From Hymenobacter translucens (GTDB lineage Bacteria > Bacteroidota > Bacteroidia > Cytophagales > Hymenobacteraceae): a stretch of DNA of 64,000 nt. The stretch is taken from positions 62,001-126,000 of the forward strand of contig NZ_JAJERB010000005.1 in NCBI RefSeq assembly GCF_020685205.1. Direction: 5' to 3'. Positions within the stretch are counted from its first letter, which is position 1; every line of letters begins with the position of its first letter. This document shows, in pieces, positions 8,439 through 17,665 of the stretch. The translations under genes were made by a program, and so were the position numbers. A model generated the notes under the pieces. It saw only the letters and a program-made list of their open reading frames with translations. It was not told the DNA's origin and searched no databases.

Positions 8439-8469
8439 CAAAAGTAAAAAGACGTTGCGGGCGGGCAAC
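8439..8469 (-). promoter_or_regulatory. Promoter of tRNA-Leu (-33 TTG, -7 TACTTTTG)
   Basis: On the minus strand TACTTTTG (8439-8446) matches TAnnTTTG, and GTTG (8466-8469) lies 19 nt upstream. The -33 element and spacer are formed by the terminator hairpin of the preceding tRNA-Gly. Confidence 0.65.
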
Positions 8470-8477
8470 GTCTTTTT
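8446..8477 (-). terminator. Terminator after tRNA-Gly
   Basis: AAAAAGACGTTGC (8446-8458) and GCAACGTCTTTTT (8465-8477) form a 13-bp hairpin with a 6-nt loop and T runs on both strands. It separates the two tRNA genes. Confidence 0.8.
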
Positions 8478-8494
8478 ACTTTTTTACTTAACTG

Positions 8495-8567
8495 AGCGGG
8501 AGACGAGGTTCGAACTCGCGACCTCGACCTTGGCAAGGTCGCGCTCTACCAACTGAGCTACTCTCGC
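8495..8567 (-). tRNA. tRNA-Gly (anticodon GCC)
   Basis: The 73-nt minus-strand sequence has D-arm GCTCAGTTGGTAGAGC, anticodon loop TTGCCAA (anticodon GCC) and T-arm GAGTTCGAACCTC. The acceptor arms GCGAGAG and CTCCCGC pair except for an A-C mismatch at the fourth pair. CCA is not encoded. A promoter lies about 35 nt upstream. Confidence 0.95.
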
Positions 8568-8601
8568 TTGAGGTAAGCCACCGTAGTGGCTAATGGTGCG
8601 A

Positions 8602-8632
8602 CAAAGGTAAGCACGTTTTTTCTCGTGTCAAG
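8602..8632 (-). promoter_or_regulatory. Promoter of tRNA-Gly
   Basis: On the minus strand TACCTTTG (8602-8609) is preceded, 19 nt upstream, by CTTG (8629-8632) within TCTTGACA. Both Bacteroidetes elements are present at the expected spacing. Confidence 0.75.
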
Positions 8633-8702
8633 ACCCTGCCTGAAAAAAATTTGCTTTTACAGCCTGCTGAAAGCATTTCTACCTCATTTTCAGGGCCTTT
8701 TT

Positions 8703-11471
8703 TTACGCCTTGCCCGCGGCGGCCAGCTTCAGCTCGTTGAGCTTGAGCAGGGCTTCGATGGGTGTCAGCGTGTTCACATCGAGCTGAGTTAGCTGCTCCC
8801 GGATGCGTTCCAGGGTGGGATCGGCGGGCTCGAACATACTGAGCTGCAGGGTCGGGCGCGGGGCGGTGGCTACGGCCGCAGCGGGGCGGGCTGCCGGCTT
8901 ACGCCCTCCCGCCGGGGCAGAATCAGCCTCCAGTGGCGCCGCTTCCAATCCAGCCAGCACTTCGTCGAGCAGGGTGCTGCCTTCGCTGGTGCTGGTGCGC
9001 TCCTGCTCGAGATGGTGCATGATTTCGTTGGCCCGCAGCACGACGGCGGTGGGCATGCCGGCCATGCGCGCCACGTGGATGCCGAAGCTGTGCTCCGATC
9101 CGCCCGGCGTGAGCTTGCGCATAAACAGGATGCGCCCGTCGGCTTCCTTTACGGCCACGTTGTAGTTGCGCACCCGGGGACACTCGTCGGCCAGCTGGTT
9201 GAGCTCGTGGTAGTGGGTAGCAAACAGGGTTTTGGCCCGGGCCTTGGGAGCGTTGTGCAGGTGCTCCACAATAGCCCAGGCAATGCTGATGCCGTCGTAG
9301 GTGCTGGTGCCCCGCCCGATTTCATCCATCAGCACCAGGCTGCGGTCCGAAAGGTTGTTGAGAATGGAGGCCGTTTCGGTCATCTCCACCATAAAGGTGC
9401 TTTCGCCCTTGCTCAGGTTGTCCGAAGCACCCACTCTGGTAAAGATCTTGTCAATAACCCCGATGGTGGCTGCTTCGGCCGGTACGAACGAGCCGATCTG
9501 GGCCAGCAGCACAATCAAAGCCGTCTGCCGCAGCAGGGCCGACTTACCCGCCATGTTCGGGCCCGTGATGATGACGATCTGCTGCTCGTCCTGGTCCAGG
9601 CGGATGTCGTTCGGGATGTAGGCCTCACCGGGCGGCAGCTGCCGCTCAATCACCGGGTGGCGGCCCTGGCGGATGTCCAGCACGGTGGAGTCATCCACGA
9701 CCGGCTTCACGTACCGGTGCTGCCGGGCGGTGGTGGCAAACGACGCCAGGCAGTCGAGCACGGCCACGGCACGGGCATTCTGCTGAATCTGCGGTACGAA
9801 GTCCATGGCTGCCAGCACCAGCTCATTATAAAGGCTCTGCTCGATGCCGAACAAACGCTCCTCGGCCGTCAGAATCTTCTCCTCGTAGGTTTTCAGCTCC
9901 TCAGTCACGTACCGCTCGGCGTTTACCAGGGTCTGCTTCCGGATCCAGGATTGGGGTACTTTGTCCTTGTGGGCGTTGGTGACTTCGAGGTAGTAGCCGA
10001 ATACCTTGTTATAGGCCACCTTCAGGGAGCTGATGCCGGTGTTCTGCTGCTCGCGCTGCTGAAGCTGGAGCAGGAAGTCCTTGCCCGAAAAGGCAATGCC
10101 GCGCAGCTCGTCCAGCTCGGCATCCACCCCGTCGTTGAGCACGTGGCCCTGGTTGGTGAGCACGCCCGCATCGGGCCGGATCTTGGCCTTGATTTCGTCG
10201 CGCAGGGTGGCGCAGGGGTTGAGCTGCTCGGCCAGCTTTTGCAGGGCCCGCAGCTCCGAGCCGGCCAGCAGGTCGCGGATCGGGCTGATGGCCTCCAGGG
10301 CGCGGCTTAGCTGCAGCAGCTCCCGGGGGTTGATACGGCGAACGGCCACCTTGGAAATCAGCCGCTCCAGGTCGTTGATCTGCCGCAGCTGCTGGGTGAG
10401 CTCCCCGAGCAGGTCGGGGTTGGCCAGCAGTCCTTCTACCGTGTCGAGGCGGCGCTGAATCTGCACCGGCTCCTTGAGGGGCAAAACCACCCACTTACGC
10501 AGCAGGCGGGCACCCATGGGCGTAATGGTCTGGTCGAGGATGTCAATGAGTGGCACGCCGCCCGCGTGCTGGGGCTGCACCAGCTCCAGGTTGCGCACCG
10601 TAAACCGGTCGAGCCATACGTACTTGTCTTCTTCCAGCCGCCCGATGTTGGCAATGTGCCCGACCTCGCTGTGCTTGGTTTCGTCGAGGTAGTGTAGGAT
10701 GCAGCCCGCCGCCACGATGCCCTCCCGCAGGCTGTCGATGCCATAGCCCTTGAGCGACGTGGTTTTGAAGTGACGGGTGAGCGTGTCGTGGCAGTAGTCG
10801 AAGCCGAAAACCCACTCATCCAGCGCGTAGTGGCAGAAGTCGGGACCAAAGTGCTGCTCGAACTCGGCCCGGCTGCGCTTGCAGAACAGCACCTCGGCCG
10901 GGGCAAAGTTCTGCAGCAGCTTGCCCAGGTAGTTCAGGTCGCCCTGAGCCACCAGAAACTCGCCGGTGGAGATGTCCAGAAACGAAATACCGGCTTCGTG
11001 CTTGCCGAAGTGAATGGCGGCCAGGTAGTTGTTGCTTTTGCGCTCCAGCACATTGTCGTGGTACGACACGCCGGGCGTTACCAGCTCCGTAATTCCGCGC
11101 TTGACTAGGCCCTTGGCCAGCTTGGGGTCCTCAAGCTGGTCGCAGATGGCGACGCGCTGTCCGGCCCGCACCAGTTTGGGCAGGTAGGTGTCGAGGGAGT
11201 GGTGCGGAAAGCCGGCCAGGGCTACCTCCGAGGGCGTGCCGGCCCCGCGCTTGGTCAGCACGATGTCGAGGATGCGGCTCGTCGTGACGGCATCCTCGGC
11301 AAAGGTTTCGTAGAAGTCGCCCACCCGGAACAGCAATAGCGCCCCGGGGTGCTGCTGCTTGAGGGCGTAGTACTGCTTCATCAGGGGCGTGTCGCCCACC
11401 GCTACGGGCGTAGTATGGTCCGGACCGACCGATTTAATGGCAAACTTGGACTTGGGAGCAGCAGTAGACAA
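8703..11471 (-). CDS. mutS: DNA mismatch repair protein MutS
   Basis: The 922-residue protein recognises base mismatches and small loops and recruits MutL. The mismatch-reading Phe-x-Glu motif is Phe53/Glu55 in GDFYETF. The ATPase domain has the Walker A sequence GPNMAGKSA near residue 640, then GESTFMVEM, Walker [14 protein letters not shown] and the His switch [11 protein letters not shown] linker rich in Ala and Pro (around 840-870) precedes a C-terminal helical tail, as is normal for the family. Length is slightly above the E. coli protein (853). The gene is divergent from the methyltransferase gene that starts at 11572. No promoter box is clear upstream. Confidence 0.98.
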   Translation of the reverse strand: MSTAAPKSKFAIKSVGPDHTTPVAVGDTPLMKQYYALKQQHPGALLLFRVGDFYETFAEDAVTTSRILDIVLTKRGAGTPSEVALAGFPHHSLDTYLPKLVRAGQRVAICDQLEDPKLAKGLVKRGITELVTPGVSYHDNVLERKSNNYLAAIHFGKHEAGISFLDISTGEFLVAQGDLNYLGKLLQNFAPAEVLFCKRSRAEFEQHFGPDFCHYALDEWVFGFDYCHDTLTRHFKTTSLKGYGIDSLREGIVAAGCILHYLDETKHSEVGHIANIGRLEEDKYVWLDRFTVRNLELVQPQHAGGVPLIDILDQTITPMGARLLRKWVVLPLKEPVQIQRRLDTVEGLLANPDLLGELTQQLRQINDLERLISKVAVRRINPRELLQLSRALEAISPIRDLLAGSELRALQKLAEQLNPCATLRDEIKAKIRPDAGVLTNQGHVLNDGVDAELDELRGIAFSGKDFLLQLQQREQQNTGISSLKVAYNKVFGYYLEVTNAHKDKVPQSWIRKQTLVNAERYVTEELKTYEEKILTAEERLFGIEQSLYNELVLAAMDFVPQIQQNARAVAVLDCLASFATTARQHRYVKPVVDDSTVLDIRQGRHPVIERQLPPGEAYIPNDIRLDQDEQQIVIITGPNMAGKSALLRQTALIVLLAQIGSFVPAEAATIGVIDKIFTRVGASDNLSKGESTFMVEMTETASILNNLSDRSLVLMDEIGRGTSTYDGISIAWAIVEHLHNAPKARAKTLFATHYHELNQLADECPRVRNYNVAVKEADGRILFMRKLTPGGSEHSFGIHVARMAGMPTAVVLRANEIMHHLEQERTSTSEGSTLLDEVLAGLEAAPLEADSAPAGGRKPAARPAAAVATAPRPTLQLSMFEPADPTLERIREQLTQLDVNTLTPIEALLKLNELKLAAAGKA

Positions 11472-11560
11472 AACAGAGGAAATAGCGCGCCGGTAGGCGC
11501 CGGGTCGAAATCAGAGAAGCTGGCGACCTGCAAGACACGGGTTGCGCGGCCGCCAGTTCC

Positions 11561-11568
11561 TACCTTTG
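11561..11568 (+). promoter_or_regulatory. Candidate -7 element for the rRNA/tRNA methyltransferase gene
   Basis: TACCTTTG lies only 3 nt before the ATG at 11572. If it is used, transcription would start at or after that ATG, giving a leaderless message or a start at the next Met (11587). Confidence 0.45.
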
Positions 11569-11571
11569 GGA

Positions 11572-12126
11572 ATGCGCAAACTCTCGATGGAAGAGCTGAA
11601 CCGGCTCTCGGTGCCAGACTTCAAAAATACGCAAAAATTCCCCCTTACCCTTGTGCTCGACAACGTCCGCAGCCTGCATAATGTAGGGTCGGCGTTTCGT
11701 ACGGCCGATGCCTTTGCCATCGAGAAAATCTGGCTGTGCGGCATTACCGGCCGCCCTCCCCAGCGCGAAATCACCAAAACGGCCCTGGGCAGCACCGAGT
11801 CGGTAGCCTGGGAGTACGCGGCCTCCACCGTAGAAGCCATCGGGCAGCTTAGGGCCGCCGGCTACGCCATCATTGCCGTGGAGCAAACCACCGGCAGCCA
11901 ACCCCTGCCAAGCTTCCGGCCCGAGGCCGGCCGGGGCTATGCGCTGGTGCTGGGCAACGAGGTATTCGGCGTGGACGACGAGGTGCTGGCCTTGTGCGAT
12001 GCGGCCGTTGAAATTCCGCAGTTTGGAACCAAACATTCCCTGAACGTGTCGGTGGCCGCAGGAGTAGTCCTGTGGGACTTCCTCACCAAAATAAATATGC
12101 GTCAACCGGTTAACCCGGTGAAATAA
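11572..12126 (+). CDS. TrmH/SpoU family RNA 2'-O-methyltransferase
   Basis: The protein (184 residues from MRKLSMEEL) is a SPOUT-class methyltransferase without the extra N-terminal RNA-binding domain. Motif 1 is seen in LDNVRSLHNVGSAFRTADAF. Motif 2 is LVLGNEVFGVDDEVL and motif 3 is IPQFGTKHSLNVSVAAGVVLWDF, the knot that binds S-adenosylmethionine. The RNA target (tRNA or rRNA) cannot be told from sequence. The start is uncertain. MRKLSMEEL is common in relatives, but a TACCTTTG box just 3 nt upstream would favour the Met at 11587. A longer frame from 11542 is unlikely for the same reason. Confidence 0.9.
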   Translation: MRKLSMEELNRLSVPDFKNTQKFPLTLVLDNVRSLHNVGSAFRTADAFAIEKIWLCGITGRPPQREITKTALGSTESVAWEYAASTVEAIGQLRAAGYAIIAVEQTTGSQPLPSFRPEAGRGYALVLGNEVFGVDDEVLALCDAAVEIPQFGTKHSLNVSVAAGVVLWDFLTKINMRQPVNPVK

Positions 12127-12187
12127 CATCGGATAATCACTATTTTTACGGTACCCCGACGCAACTCTTCTTCCCCGGCCCGGGTCA

Positions 12188-12218
12188 TTGCAATATCCCC
12201 GAAACCTGTGTAAATTTG
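12188..12218 (+). promoter_or_regulatory. Promoter of the M36 peptidase gene
   Basis: TTG at 12188-12190 and TAAATTTG at 12211-12218 are separated by 20 nt and match the Bacteroidetes -33/-7 pair. The predicted leader is about 65 nt and has no Shine-Dalgarno sequence. Confidence 0.7.
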
Positions 12219-12288
12219 GAACGGCCAGACGCTTAACCCCTTCTGACCTTCCCCTGATTCTTCTTTTTTCCACTTCCAATTTTATTCT

Positions 12289-14946
12289 ATGAAATCACCC
12301 TTTACCGCATCAGGGTGCCGTGCTCTGGCCGTAGCTGCTATGCTAGCTATTCCGGGTCTGGCCTCTGCCCAAACTGCTCCCCTGAGCAGCGCGTTGAGCT
12401 ACCTTGGCGAACAGCGGACCCGTCTGGGTCTGAGCGCCAACGATGTAGCCAGCCCCGCCGTTACCAGCCAGTACACCGATGACCACAACGGCCTGACACA
12501 CATTTACCTGCGTCAGCGCTACCAGGGTATTGAAGTGTACGGCGCCGTAGCCGATCTGCACGTGAACCGGGCCGGCCAGGTGATTTCGATGCACAGCAGC
12601 TTCCTGCCCAACCTGGCTGCTGCCGTTCGGGGCACTTCCCCGAGCCTCTCGCCCGAGCAGGGCATTGCCGCCGCCGCCCGCAGCCTGAACATGCCCGCTC
12701 CCCAGGGACTGCGCGTGGAAAAGGAAGGCACCCCGGCCGAGGGTCTGGTTTACAACGATGGTGGCATCTCGCTGGAGAAAATTCCGGTAAAGCTGATGTA
12801 CCAGCGCACCGCCGACGGTTCGCTCGTGCTGGCCTGGGACGTAACGCTCTATCCCCAGGACGCCAAAAACTACTGGAATGCCCGCGTTGACGCGCAGTCC
12901 GGCAAGCTGCTCGACAAGTATGATTACACCGTAAACGATGCCCTGTCGTTTTCGGCACTGACCCGGCGTGCCCTCGCTACGCCTTCGTGGCCGGAGCCCG
13001 TTACCACTACGGCATCCCGCGGCAGCGGCGTATCAGTGCCCAACAGCTACAATGTAGTTCCCCTCACCATTGAAAGCCCCAGCCACGGCGTACGCCGGGT
13101 AGTGGCCAACCCCGCCGACGTAGTTGCCTCGCCCTTCGGCTGGCACGACGACAACGGTGTAGCCGGTCCGGAGTTTACTTACACCCGCGGTAACAACGTA
13201 AACGCCTACGACGACCGTCTGGGACGTAACCTGTTCCTGGCCAACCGCGGTCAAAGCCCCGACGGCGGCGCTAACCTGGAGTTCGACTTCAACTTCAACC
13301 CCGCGGTTCGGCCTGCCAACAACCTCTCTTCAGCCGTTACCAACCTGTTCTACTGGAACAACCAGATGCACGACGTGATGGCCCGCCACGGCTTCACGGA
13401 GTCGGCTGGTAGCTTCCAGATCACGAACTACTCGGGCCGCGGCCTCGGCAACGATGCCGTGAACGCAGAAGCCCAGGATGGTGGCGGTACCAACAACGCC
13501 AACTTCTCAACTCCCGTTGACGGCAGCCGCCCCCGCATGCAGATGTACCTGTGGTCGGCTCCGGCCGGCAGCGGTAGCCTCACCATCACGGCTCCGGCTT
13601 CCGTAGCCGGCACCTACCCCGTTGGTCAGGCTGACTTTGGCAACCCGCTGTCGGTACTTGCCGGTCAGCTGAATAACCTTGTACTGGTTGCCGACCGCTC
13701 GACCAAGCCCACCCGCGGCTGCGACGGTCCCCTGCTCAACGCTGCTGCCCTGAACGGCAAAATCGCGCTGATTGAGCGCGGCAAGTGCACGTTCGCTCTT
13801 AAGGTTAAATTGGCTCAGGATGCCGGCGCCACGATGGCTATCATCATGGACAGCCTGGTAACGGCGACGCCGAACGGCATGACGGGCTCGGCTCCTGATT
13901 CCATCGGAATCCGGATTCCCTCCCTGTTCATCACGAAAGCCCTCGGCGACCAGTTGAAAGCTATTCTGACCGCTGGCGGTACGGTAACGGCTAGCGCCGA
14001 TGGTGCTCCCGGCCGCGATGGTGACTTCGACAACGGCATTATTGCTCACGAGTACGGCCACGGCATCTCGAACCGCCTGACCGGTGGCCCTGGCAACTCA
14101 AGCTGCCTGCCCAACAACACGGGCTACGAAACGATGGGCGAGGGCTGGAGCGACTTCTTCGGTCTGTGGATGACGACCAAGCCTGGTGACGTTGGAACTA
14201 CGCCCCGCGGTATCGGAACCTACGCCACGGGCGAGCCGATCACCGGCCTTGGCATCCGTCGCTATCCTTACAGCACGGACATGACGATTAACCCCTCGAC
14301 CTACGCCCTGATCGGTGCTCCCTACACGCAGACCCACGACGTTGGGGAAGTATGGGCCGCAGTGCTGTGGGACCTGAACTGGGCCCTGATTCAGCAGTAC
14401 GGCTACAACCCGGACCTGAGCGGCACCACGGGTGGCAACAACATTGCTCTGCGCCTGGTACTCGACGGCTGCAAGCTGCAGCCCTGCACCCCGGGCTTCC
14501 TCGATGGTCGCGACGCTATCCTGCTGGCTGACCGCCAGGCAAACGGCGGCGCCAACCAGGCCCTGATCTGGCAGGTATTCGCCCGCCGGGGCATGGGTTC
14601 CAACGCCGTACAGGGTTCGTCGACCAGCGTAACCGATAACACCGTCGGCTTCTCCATGCCGACCCTGAGCACCAAGAACGCTCTGCCCGAAACTGCGCTG
14701 GAGGTATATCCCAACCCGGCTAACAGCCAGCTGACGGTTCGTACCCAGCTGAACAGCAGCACCCCGGTGCAGGTTACGGTTCTGAATGTACTCGGCAAGA
14801 CCATGATGACCACCTCTATCCCGGTTGCCCGCATGCAGCAGGATGGTGTGAGCCTGAACACGGCTGAGCTGTCGGCTGGTATCTACCTGGTGCGCGTAAG
14901 CACTTCGGAAGGTACCGTCACCAAGAAAGTGGTAGTTCAGCATTAA
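12289..14946 (+). CDS. Secreted M36 (fungalysin-type) metallopeptidase with T9SS sorting domain
   Basis: The 885-residue protein begins with a signal peptide (to ASAQ) and an FTP propeptide (around 70-200). The catalytic domain carries the zinc motif HEYGH (His587) and the downstream EGWSDFFGLW. A protease-associated domain is inserted before the zinc motif (about 430-560, with ALIERGKCTFALK). The last 80 residues (from LEVYPNPANSQLTV to KKVVVQH) are a type A T9SS sorting domain, so it is exported and fixed to or released from the surface. It probably degrades extracellular protein. Codons lean to GGT, CGT and GTA more than in its neighbours, which suggests high expression. It is a single-gene unit with its own promoter and terminator. 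Confidence 0.93.
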   Translation: MKSPFTASGCRALAVAAMLAIPGLASAQTAPLSSALSYLGEQRTRLGLSANDVASPAVTSQYTDDHNGLTHIYLRQRYQGIEVYGAVADLHVNRAGQVISMHSSFLPNLAAAVRGTSPSLSPEQGIAAAARSLNMPAPQGLRVEKEGTPAEGLVYNDGGISLEKIPVKLMYQRTADGSLVLAWDVTLYPQDAKNYWNARVDAQSGKLLDKYDYTVNDALSFSALTRRALATPSWPEPVTTTASRGSGVSVPNSYNVVPLTIESPSHGVRRVVANPADVVASPFGWHDDNGVAGPEFTYTRGNNVNAYDDRLGRNLFLANRGQSPDGGANLEFDFNFNPAVRPANNLSSAVTNLFYWNNQMHDVMARHGFTESAGSFQITNYSGRGLGNDAVNAEAQDGGGTNNANFSTPVDGSRPRMQMYLWSAPAGSGSLTITAPASVAGTYPVGQADFGNPLSVLAGQLNNLVLVADRSTKPTRGCDGPLLNAAALNGKIALIERGKCTFALKVKLAQDAGATMAIIMDSLVTATPNGMTGSAPDSIGIRIPSLFITKALGDQLKAILTAGGTVTASADGAPGRDGDFDNGIIAHEYGHGISNRLTGGPGNSSCLPNNTGYETMGEGWSDFFGLWMTTKPGDVGTTPRGIGTYATGEPITGLGIRRYPYSTDMTINPSTYALIGAPYTQTHDVGEVWAAVLWDLNWALIQQYGYNPDLSGTTGGNNIALRLVLDGCKLQPCTPGFLDGRDAILLADRQANGGANQALIWQVFARRGMGSNAVQGSSTSVTDNTVGFSMPTLSTKNALPETALEVYPNPANSQLTVRTQLNSSTPVQVTVLNVLGKTMMTTSIPVARMQQDGVSLNTAELSAGIYLVRVSTSEGTVTKKVVVQH

Positions 14947-14965
14947 GCTGCGCCGCTTCCCGTTA

Positions 14966-15000
14966 AAAACCCGTCCGGCCCTGCGCCGGGCGGGTTTTTT
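14966..15000 (+). terminator. Rho-independent terminator of the M36 gene
   Basis: AAAACCCGTCCGGC (14966-14979) pairs with GCCGGGCGGGTTTT (14985-14998) with one G-U pair and a T6 tract. It starts 19 nt after the stop codon. Confidence 0.88.
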
Positions 15001-15229
15001 CTTGTCCTTGGTTTACTACTCCAGCCCGCCCAGGAAGCTGCCGCCGGGCGCAGCCGGGGCCGGAACTACCCATCGGCGGCCGGTCGTTTTGCGCCGGAGC
15101 CGACTGCTGATACCCGATATGGCTGACCGGTCGAAACTTCCGTTTATTCTTTCCGCTTGCTATTCTCCTGATGCCCTGCTATTCTGAGGGGCGCAATTGC
15201 CTGCTCTGCCCCTGCCCGCCGCCTGCTGC

Positions 15230-16021
15230 ATGAAAAACTATTACCAGATTCTGGGCATACCGGAGCAAGCCAACGCCGCCGTTATTCGCCAGGCGTACCG
15301 GCGCCTGGTTTTGCTTACCCACCCCGACCGCACCCCCGATCCGGCCGCGCACGCCCGCTACCTGGAGGTGAACGAGGCCTACGACACGCTCAGCAACAGC
15401 AGCCGCCGGTTTCACTACGACGCCCGCCTGGCGGCCAGCCGGCGGCCCCGGCCCGTAGCTGCTCCTCCCCCACCCGATGTTCCTCCGCCGGCAGCTTACC
15501 CGCCCCCGCCCCGCCGGGCAGGACCGAAGCCCGAGCCGTATGCCGAGCACTACCGCCGTCTGCGGCCCTACGGCCGCGCTGTAGGCTGGCTGGGACTTGC
15601 AGTGGTTCTGCTACTCACCATCGACGGGTTCTGGACCCGGACCTTTCCGGATGAGCCCATCTTAGCGCTGGAATACTCCCGGCCCCACGGCCGACGGTCG
15701 GAGCGTTATTTCACCGTTCACACGCCTAACGCGAAGTTCAGGGTATCCAATATAACCGTGCTGGAGCAGTATGACCGGCTGCGCATCCGGCGGAGCGCCC
15801 TGTTGCGGCAGGTCCGGCAGATTGTGGTTTTGTCGGGGCGGGGGGCCGGGCAGAGGGTTGCGTATCCAAACATCTACGACTCGCTCTGGCTGCTGCCCCT
15901 GCTGCTGGGTGCCAGCTCGCTCGTCACTATCCGGCCTACCCTGCCCAAGGAGCACGTCTTCAACCTGGCTTTCGTTACCATCATTCTGCTTGTAATTGTA
16001 GCATTTTCGCTGACCGGCTGA
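15230..16021 (+). CDS. J-domain (DnaJ-like) membrane protein
   Basis: Translation from MKNYYQILG gives 263 residues. Residues 1-65 are a J domain with the HPD triad at 31-33 (THPDRTPD), which stimulates an Hsp70 ATPase. A proline-rich linker follows (about 80-105), then a membrane segment (AVGWLGLAVVLLLTIDGFW) and two more near the C-terminus (SLWLLPLLLGAS and the final hydrophobic 20 residues). The zinc-finger and peptide-binding domains of classical DnaJ are absent, so this is a type III, membrane-tethered co-chaperone. The client is unknown. In-frame upstream residues from 15197 were rejected because the J domain normally starts at the N-terminus. Confidence 0.85.
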   Translation: MKNYYQILGIPEQANAAVIRQAYRRLVLLTHPDRTPDPAAHARYLEVNEAYDTLSNSSRRFHYDARLAASRRPRPVAAPPPPDVPPPAAYPPPPRRAGPKPEPYAEHYRRLRPYGRAVGWLGLAVVLLLTIDGFWTRTFPDEPILALEYSRPHGRRSERYFTVHTPNAKFRVSNITVLEQYDRLRIRRSALLRQVRQIVVLSGRGAGQRVAYPNIYDSLWLLPLLLGASSLVTIRPTLPKEHVFNLAFVTIILLVIVAFSLTG

Positions 16022-16038
16022 TTGCGGAAAAGCTTAAA

Positions 16039-16083
16039 AGAAAGCCCCTGCTTTCCCGCTGAGCGGAAAGGCAGGGGCTTTCT
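16039..16083. terminator. Bidirectional terminator between the J-domain gene and terC
   Basis: AGAAAGCCCCTGC and GCAGGGGCTTTCT form the outer stem, extended inward by TTTCCCGCT/AGCGGAAAG. It lies between convergent stop codons at 16021 and 16099. Confidence 0.85.
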
Positions 16084-16098
16084 GCACGACGGCCCTGC

Positions 16099-16866
16099 TT
16101 AGTCGAAGCGGGAGTCGCGGAGCTGAACGGGCTCGGCCTTCTTGCGCAGGCGCATATTGAGCAGCTCCACCAGCAGGGAAAAGAACATGGCGAAATAGAT
16201 GTAGCCCTTCTCGATTTCCTTGTGGAAGGCCTCCATCACCAGCATGACCCCGATCATAATCAGAAACGACAGCGCCAGCATCTTGATAGTGGGGTTGCGG
16301 TTTACAAACGTGCTGACCAGGCCCGAGAAAGCCAGCATCACGGCCATGGCCAGTACCACGGCCAGAATCATGATAAGCACATTGTCAACCAGTCCCACGG
16401 CCGTCAGGATAGAGTCGAAGCTGAAGACAATGTCGATGATGATAATCTGCAGGATAATGCGCGACATAGTACCATACACGGGTGCACCACCCTCTTCTTC
16501 GCCTTCGCCCTGGAGCTTGGTGTGAATCTCGGTGGTGCTTTTACCGATCAGGAACAGGCCACCGAACAACAGGATAATGTCGCGCCCGGTCACCCCGAAG
16601 TCGTGGTCGGCCCACGGCACGTCGAGGTGGAACAGCGGGGCCTTGAGGCCCACCAGCCAGGAAATACTCAGCAGCAGCGCCACGCGGAACAGCAGGGCCA
16701 GGATCAGGCCGATGGTGCGGCCCCGGGCCTGCTGCTCGGGCGGCAGGCGGTTTACCACAATCGAAATGAAGATGATATTATCGATACCCAGCACGATTTC
16801 CATGAACGTGAGGGTCAGGAGGCTTACCCAGGTATTGGGGTCGGAGAAAACCGAGAAGTCGAACAT
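16099..16866 (-). CDS. TerC family integral membrane protein
   Basis: The 255-residue protein has about seven membrane spans. Two acidic motifs are diagnostic of TerC: FMEIVLGIDNIIF near residue 25 and IDIVFSFDSILTAV near residue 150. A cytoplasmic loop with EGEEEGG separates the halves. TerC proteins are linked to tellurite resistance and, in bacteria studied so far, to manganese export or metal loading of secreted proteins. No other ter genes are nearby, so the housekeeping metal-homeostasis role is more likely. The start ATG has no in-frame alternative upstream. It is convergent with the J-domain gene. Confidence 0.92.
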   Translation of the reverse strand: MFDFSVFSDPNTWVSLLTLTFMEIVLGIDNIIFISIVVNRLPPEQQARGRTIGLILALLFRVALLLSISWLVGLKAPLFHLDVPWADHDFGVTGRDIILLFGGLFLIGKSTTEIHTKLQGEGEEEGGAPVYGTMSRIILQIIIIDIVFSFDSILTAVGLVDNVLIMILAVVLAMAVMLAFSGLVSTFVNRNPTIKMLALSFLIMIGVMLVMEAFHKEIEKGYIYFAMFFSLLVELLNMRLRKKAEPVQLRDSRFD

Positions 16867-16986
16867 TCTTTCTTTTGTAAGCTAATGCGTTTTAAATCGA
16901 TTGCCGGGCGACCTGCGGGGCGCTGAACGTGAACCGGAGCCGGCAGCCAACCAAGCTGGCTGCCCCGGCGCTGGCCCGGTGGTTTA

Positions 16987-17478
16987 TCAGGACTTCATGT
17001 TCACGAACTGCAGGGGCTGGCCGATATCCGCTTTGCGCAGCAGGGCAATAACCTGCTGCAGGTCGTCAATCTTCTTGGCCGTGACCCGCACCTGCTCGTC
17101 CTGAATCTGGGCTTCCACCTTCACCTTGCTGTCCTTGATGAGCTTCTGAATCTTGCGGCTGGTATCCTTGTCGATGCCGGCCCGCACCTTCACTGTCTTT
17201 TTCACCAGGGCCCCGGCCGCCTGCTCGTCGGCCGAGAAGTCGAGGCAGGTGCCGTCGAGGCCCTGCTTTACGACGCGGCCCAGCAGAATGTCTTCCAGGG
17301 CAGTGAGGCGCATGGAGTTTTCCGAGCTGAGCTGAATGGTGTTGGCCTTTTTGTCGAGCTCGATACCACCTTTGGTGTCGCGCAGGTCGTACCGGGTCTG
17401 CAGCTCTTTTTTGGCCGTATTCACCGCGTTTTCCAGCGTCTGCGGATCTACTTTGCTTACGATGTCGAAGGATGCCAT
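16987..17478 (-). CDS. YajQ family nucleotide-binding protein
   Basis: Starting at MASFDIVSKV, the protein has 163 residues, the normal YajQ size. The start is typical of the family, and a -7 element 55 nt upstream supports it over the longer frame from 17565. It has two ferredoxin-like halves. Recognisable blocks are YDLRDTKGGIELD, LRLTALEDILLGR-like MRLTALEDIL, and DKDTSRKIQKLIKDSK. YajQ proteins bind RNA or nucleotides, and some members bind cyclic di-GMP. Which applies here cannot be told. It follows terC on the same strand with about 120 nt between, probably as its own unit. Confidence 0.93.
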   Translation of the reverse strand: MASFDIVSKVDPQTLENAVNTAKKELQTRYDLRDTKGGIELDKKANTIQLSSENSMRLTALEDILLGRVVKQGLDGTCLDFSADEQAAGALVKKTVKVRAGIDKDTSRKIQKLIKDSKVKVEAQIQDEQVRVTAKKIDDLQQVIALLRKADIGQPLQFVNMKS

Positions 17479-17532
17479 GGGAGAGAAAGTGGGAAAGTGG
17501 AGGCGTAAGGGCAGCCCGGCGCCGGGCGGGGC

Positions 17533-17540
17533 CAAAGGTA
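17533..17540 (-). promoter_or_regulatory. -7 element for the YajQ gene
   Basis: Minus-strand TACCTTTG, 55 nt before the ATG at 17478. It supports the shorter start. Confidence 0.55.
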
Positions 17541-17665
17541 GCCGTTTGCCCGTACCGGTAAACACCCTGGTTTGAAGCTACGCCTCCCTGCTACGGCAGT
17601 CCGCCCGGCCAGGGTTGTCCGAATTCACCGTTCCCTTACCTTGCACCACCAGACGTTTCACGCCG

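Noticed and set aside
9012..10310. 432-residue plus-strand frame opposite mutS
   Set aside because: mutS on the other strand is unmistakable. This frame has no recognisable domain.
16099..16866. Tellurite-resistance operon
   Set aside because: Only terC is present, with no terZABDE genes. TerC alone is common as a housekeeping membrane protein.
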